Positions 61,400-64,000 of a stretch of 64,000 nucleotides of DNA are shown piece after piece. The translations under genes were made by a program, and so were the position numbers. Below the pieces are notes generated by a model. It did not search any database and was not told where the DNA came from. It was given only the letters and a program-made list of their open reading frames with translations. Source of the DNA: Aldehydirespirator sp965117015 (GTDB lineage Bacteria; Actinomycetota; Acidimicrobiia; Acidimicrobiales; Aldehydirespiratoraceae); NCBI GenBank assembly GCA_965117015.1, contig OZ220747.1, forward strand, positions 3,579,660 through 3,643,659, written 5' to 3'. How positions within the stretch are numbered: the stretch's first letter is position 1; each line of letters starts with the position of its first letter.

Positions 61400-61873
61400 A
61401 TGTCCGAAATACCCCCGCCCCCTGCCGACGACTCAGACTGGTCCCCACCGCTCCCGCTCCCGGATTCACCGCCGCACGACCCGCAGTCCGTGACCGGGTG
61501 GGCCACTCTCGGCACCGGTGACCGCGTTGAGTTGGCAAGCCCCGGCGCCCGGCGCAGAGCCAGCATCCTTGACTGGGTCATCGTGTATGGCGGGTGCCTT
61601 CTCATCGCGATCATCTGGATCAATCCGTTCGGCGAGATTGATACCGGCTTCCTCTCCCTCGACAGTGTGGCCTTCCGGTGGCTTGCCGTCTTCTTCTTCA
61701 CGCCCCTGATAGTCATATTCCTCGGCCCCCTCTACCACCTGGTGTTCTTTGCGCTGAAGGGGCAGACCCTCGGCAGGATCGCCACCGGCATCAAGGTCGT
61801 CCGAGCCGACAACGGAGGCCCGCCCGGCTGGAGGCCGTCGGCCTGGCGCGACACCCACATCGTCAAGGCCTGA
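61400..61873 (+). CDS. RDD-family membrane protein, possibly truncated
   Basis: A 157-residue protein. A Pro/Asp-rich N-tail of 45 residues precedes the RDD start ASPGARRRASILDW. Two hydrophobic segments follow (VIVYGGCLLIAIIWINPF and LAVFFFTPLIVIFLGPLYHLVFF), then GQTLGRIATGIKVVRADNG, the conserved loop. Members usually have a third membrane segment after this loop; here the protein stops about 20 residues on, suggesting 3' truncation. Some RDD proteins have been linked to ion transport; the role here is unknown. Confidence 0.8.
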   Translation: MSEIPPPPADDSDWSPPLPLPDSPPHDPQSVTGWATLGTGDRVELASPGARRRASILDWVIVYGGCLLIAIIWINPFGEIDTGFLSLDSVAFRWLAVFFFTPLIVIFLGPLYHLVFFALKGQTLGRIATGIKVVRADNGGPPGWRPSAWRDTHIVKA

Positions 61874-61973
61874 TACACCTCTGCTAAGACCAGTTCGCCC
61901 ACAAGCAACAAGTCTCGAATGGGGCGAGAGCGGTTCCTGAATGGTGAGGGGAAAGTCGGGGCTCTGCCTGCCG

Positions 61974-62123
61974 TCAGTAGCTGCTCCCTGGGCTGCTGGA
62001 GCTGTAGTCGCTCCCTCCGCCGCTGGAGTCACATCCGCTGAAGGCAAAGGCAGTCGCCACTAGCAATATCGCTACCCAGACTGCTGCCAGCGAAGCTACT
62101 CGCTTAGACCAGGATTGTCTCAC
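61974..62123 (-). CDS. Small lipoprotein (49 residues)
   Basis: An easily missed small gene. GTG 62123 is preceded by AAAGGAGG with 6-nt spacing, one of the best ribosome-binding sites in the window. The peptide has a basic start (RQSWSKRVA), a hydrophobic core (VWVAILLVATAFAF) and lipobox FSGC (Cys31). The mature part is 19 residues rich in Ser and Gly (CDSSGGGSDYSSSSPGSSY). It would be a lipid-anchored, nearly unstructured peptide. It lies divergent from the membrane protein at 62193. No family is recognised. The rest of 61874-61973 shows nothing. Confidence 0.75.
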   Translation of the reverse strand: MRQSWSKRVASLAAVWVAILLVATAFAFSGCDSSGGGSDYSSSSPGSSY

Positions 62124-62192
62124 GCTCGACCTCCTTTCATTCTGGCGAATGTGCTGCGTCCTATTCTAATACTAGCAGGGAGGCTGTATATT

Positions 62193-62972
62193 GTGCTGAG
62201 CATGCTGCCTGGAATCTCGGATACAGGGCCGGTTACTGCGATCATAATACGTACTATCGCCCCGGTGCTCATCTTGCGTTGGCCGCTCGGCGGTATGCTT
62301 GTTTCGATTCTGGCCGACTACCTAGATGTAGTGATAGTTGCAGTGATGCAATCAGGGACTTGGTCACACTATACACCCATAGACAAGCTACTAGATATCT
62401 ACATGCTGGGATTCGCGGTGTCGGTATCGTTGTACTGGACGAATACACTTGCACGACGGGCCAGCGTGATCCTGTTCGCACTTAGGCTCATGGGAGTACT
62501 AGTACTCGTATTGACAGAGTCTCGTTGGGTTCTCTTTGCCTTTCCGAATGTTTTTGAACTATTCTATCTTTTCCATCTATCAACCCTGAAGTGGTTCGAG
62601 AAGATCGAGATTGACAGCTGTCGGCGGTTAGCGACAGTTGTGGCCTTGATTACGCTACTCAAGATGTTCCATGAGTATGTGCTGCACGTCGGCGGATTCC
62701 ATCCCTTGTCCTACGTCTGGGGAGCTGTGATCGTAACCGTCATCTGCTGCCTACCCACCGGTGCCATTTCCATCGCTTATGTCGCGCTGCATCGCGCCCG
62801 AATCGAGAGCGGGCGTGCTAGCGACGCAGAACAGCTAGTCGCGAAGGCGAAGACTTGGGGATGGGCAACGGCGGCAATGGGATCAGTATCGGTGATCATC
62901 TGGGTCGGCTTGGCTGGCTTGAATCTCACAGTCGACTACGGCAGAGTGTTCGCAGTCTTCAGCACTCTCTGA
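62193..62972 (+). CDS. Polytopic membrane protein of unknown function, lower GC
   Basis: About 259 residues from GTG 62193, which follows GGGAGG by 9 nt; ATG 62202 is an alternative. An upstream TTG frame would overlap the start region of the divergent small lipoprotein gene. Six to seven hydrophobic segments: AIIIRTIAPVLILRWPLGGM, VIVAVM, ILFALRLMGVLVLVLTES, the FELFYLFHLSTLKWFEKI region, VVALITLLKMFHEYVLHVGG, WGAVIVTVICCLPTGAISIA and MGSVSVIIWVGLAGLNL. Codon use is visibly richer in A/T than in the neighbouring housekeeping genes, which hints at transfer. I do not recognise a family. Confidence 0.78.
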   Translation: MLSMLPGISDTGPVTAIIIRTIAPVLILRWPLGGMLVSILADYLDVVIVAVMQSGTWSHYTPIDKLLDIYMLGFAVSVSLYWTNTLARRASVILFALRLMGVLVLVLTESRWVLFAFPNVFELFYLFHLSTLKWFEKIEIDSCRRLATVVALITLLKMFHEYVLHVGGFHPLSYVWGAVIVTVICCLPTGAISIAYVALHRARIESGRASDAEQLVAKAKTWGWATAAMGSVSVIIWVGLAGLNLTVDYGRVFAVFSTL

Positions 62973-63128
62973 CGTACGGTTCACCGCGCGCAAGGCAATC
63001 CTCCTGCCAGCCAGCGAGCGAGTCCGGCCTAGGGCCAAGCCCCGTGCCATTGGTCGTAAGGGCTATTGGGGAAAGCCAACACTGAATCTGAGGCACAACT
63101 CAGCGGCGGCATTCAGCCGTCGTGAGCT

Positions 63129-64000
63129 TCAGCAGAACGGCAGGCCCAACTCGTCGAAGTCGTTCACCTCTACATCTCTCAACGCGTCTGGCACGCACCC
63201 GGTCAGCGCGTTCTCGTAACCGAGGTACAGCCGTTCCAAGTTGGAGAGTTGGCCCAGCGCAGCCGGTATCTCACCGCTCAACTCGTTGTCACCAAGGTTC
63301 AGATCTTCCAAGTTGGAGAGTTGACCCAGCTCCGCTGGTATCTCACCGCTCAACTCGTTGACCTGTAGATCCAACGTTTCTAGGGAGGAGAGTTGACCTA
63401 GCTCAGCCGGTATCTCACCGCTCAACTCGTTGGCCTGTAGATACAACTCCTCCAAGTTGGAGAGTTGGCCCAGCTCAGCCGGTATCTTACCGCTCAACTC
63501 ATTGCCCCATAGATACAAGGTCTCCAAGTTGGAGAGTTGACCCAGCTCAGCCGGTATCTCACCGCTCAACTCATTGCCACCAAGCTCCAGATCCTTCAAG
63601 TATGATAGTTGGCCCAGCTCAGCCGGTATCTCACCGCTCAACTCGTTGCTCCATAGATACAAGATCTCCAAGTATGATAGTTGACCCAGCTCAGCCGGTA
63701 TCTCACCGCTCAACTCGTTTTGTCCCAATGAAAGATAGAACAGGTCGAAGAGTTGTCCCAACTCAGCTGGTATCTCTCCGCTCAGCACGTTGTTGGATAG
63801 GTCTACCACGAACAAGTAGGAGAGCTGGCCGAGTTCAGCTGGTATCTCTCCGCTCAGCGCGTTGTGACGGAGGTGCAGAGAGTCCAAGTACGGGAGGTTG
63901 CCCAACTCGGCCGGTATCGTCCCCCGCAACTGGTTCTCAGAAAGGTTCACATCGATTACGCGTCCGCTGATGTCAGTTTCGACGCCGTACCATTCGCCAA
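63129..64000 (-). CDS. Leucine-rich-repeat protein (5' end beyond window)
   Basis: The gene continues past the right edge. The frame is open through the edge and reads EWYGVETDISGRVIDVNLSE, the N-terminal cap typical of bacterial LRR proteins, so GTG 63950 is internal. About ten 24-residue (72-bp) units follow the pattern LSGEIPAELGQLSNLETLYL. The C-terminal cap is NALTGCVPDALRDVEVND. LRRs of this plant-like type bind proteins and in bacteria are often surface or symbiosis factors. Base composition is lower in GC, like the membrane-protein gene next to it. The gap 62973-63128 shows nothing. Confidence 0.88.
   Translation of the reverse strand, partial: GEWYGVETDISGRVIDVNLSENQLRGTIPAELGNLPYLDSLHLRHNALSGEIPAELGQLSYLFVVDLSNNVLSGEIPAELGQLFDLFYLSLGQNELSGEIPAELGQLSYLEILYLWSNELSGEIPAELGQLSYLKDLELGGNELSGEIPAELGQLSNLETLYLWGNELSGKIPAELGQLSNLEELYLQANELSGEIPAELGQLSSLETLDLQVNELSGEIPAELGQLSNLEDLNLGDNELSGEIPAALGQLSNLERLYLGYENALTGCVPDALRDVEVNDFDELGLPFC

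Noticed and set aside
1..64000. tRNA, rRNA or known riboswitch genes
   Set aside because: No cloverleaf-type sequence with a CCA-proximal stem, no rRNA-like block and no recognisable riboswitch core were seen by eye; a covariance-model scan would be decisive.

Overview
The window is strongly GC-rich. It encodes actinobacterial-type proteins, many with GTG or TTG starts and 4-nt stop/start overlaps. The translation-gene block at 36-52 kb runs rpsB-tsf-pyrH-frr-cdsA-dxr-rseP-ispG-rimP-nusA-ylxR-infB-rbfA-truB-ribF, a normal actinobacterial chromosomal order with an M23-like gene beside rpsB. The large repeat proteins (SLH, GLUG, FN3, CARDB, LRR), the DUF222-HNH gene and the catabolic content suggest a free-living or host-associated, possibly marine, member of the Acidimicrobiia. 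That taxonomic guess is inference. No rRNA, tRNA, CRISPR array or complete insertion sequence was seen.

Region 1 (1-16.7 kb) is the most distinctive. A single leftward gene train (14769 down to 1022, perhaps continuing to the left edge) encodes an IolE/MocC-like dehydratase, a lipoprotein sugar-binding protein, a strong hairpin, an unusually large ABC permease, its ATPase, IolC kinase, a D-2-hydroxyacid dehydrogenase, a Gfo/Idh/MocA oxidoreductase, IolD, a short-chain dehydrogenase, a membrane desaturase/hydroxylase fused to a Rieske ferredoxin (resembling MocD plus MocE of rhizopine catabolism) and an IolG-like dehydrogenase. A divergent LacI-type regulator faces two AGCGCT-centred operators. 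I read this as a catabolic operon for a modified inositol (O-methyl-inositol or inosamine type). IolB, IolJ and IolA are not in the window.

Region 2 (16.7-28.3 kb) holds a TetR/dienoyl-CoA isomerase pair, an XRE-cupin regulator heading a drug-type ABC exporter, an adenosine-kinase-like PfkB and an SRPBCC protein. Divergent from these are an NMT1-type lipoprotein with a long Ala-rich spacer and a metal-dependent deaminase-type amidohydrolase. An M1 aminopeptidase follows.

Region 3 (28.3-35.7 kb) is accessory: a secreted GLUG/SLH protein with three almost identical SLH units, an RCC1-like remnant, an orphan HicB-like antitoxin, a secreted HELAH metallopeptidase-like protein with a duplicated Cys-rich module, and a DUF222-HNH protein with a leaderless-looking promoter.

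Region 4 (35.9-52.7 kb) is the housekeeping block. Its oddities are tandem repeats at the nusA start and in the rpsB tail, and a dispersed ~90-bp element. This element occurs four times in the window, and one copy is inserted in frame inside truB.

Region 5 (52.8-64 kb) is accessory: a single-chain MNT-HEPN protein, a ~7.3-kb FN3/CARDB surface-protein gene broken near its 5' end by a rearranged repeat, an RDD protein, a 49-residue lipoprotein with an ideal ribosome-binding site, a lower-GC membrane protein and an LRR protein running off the right edge.
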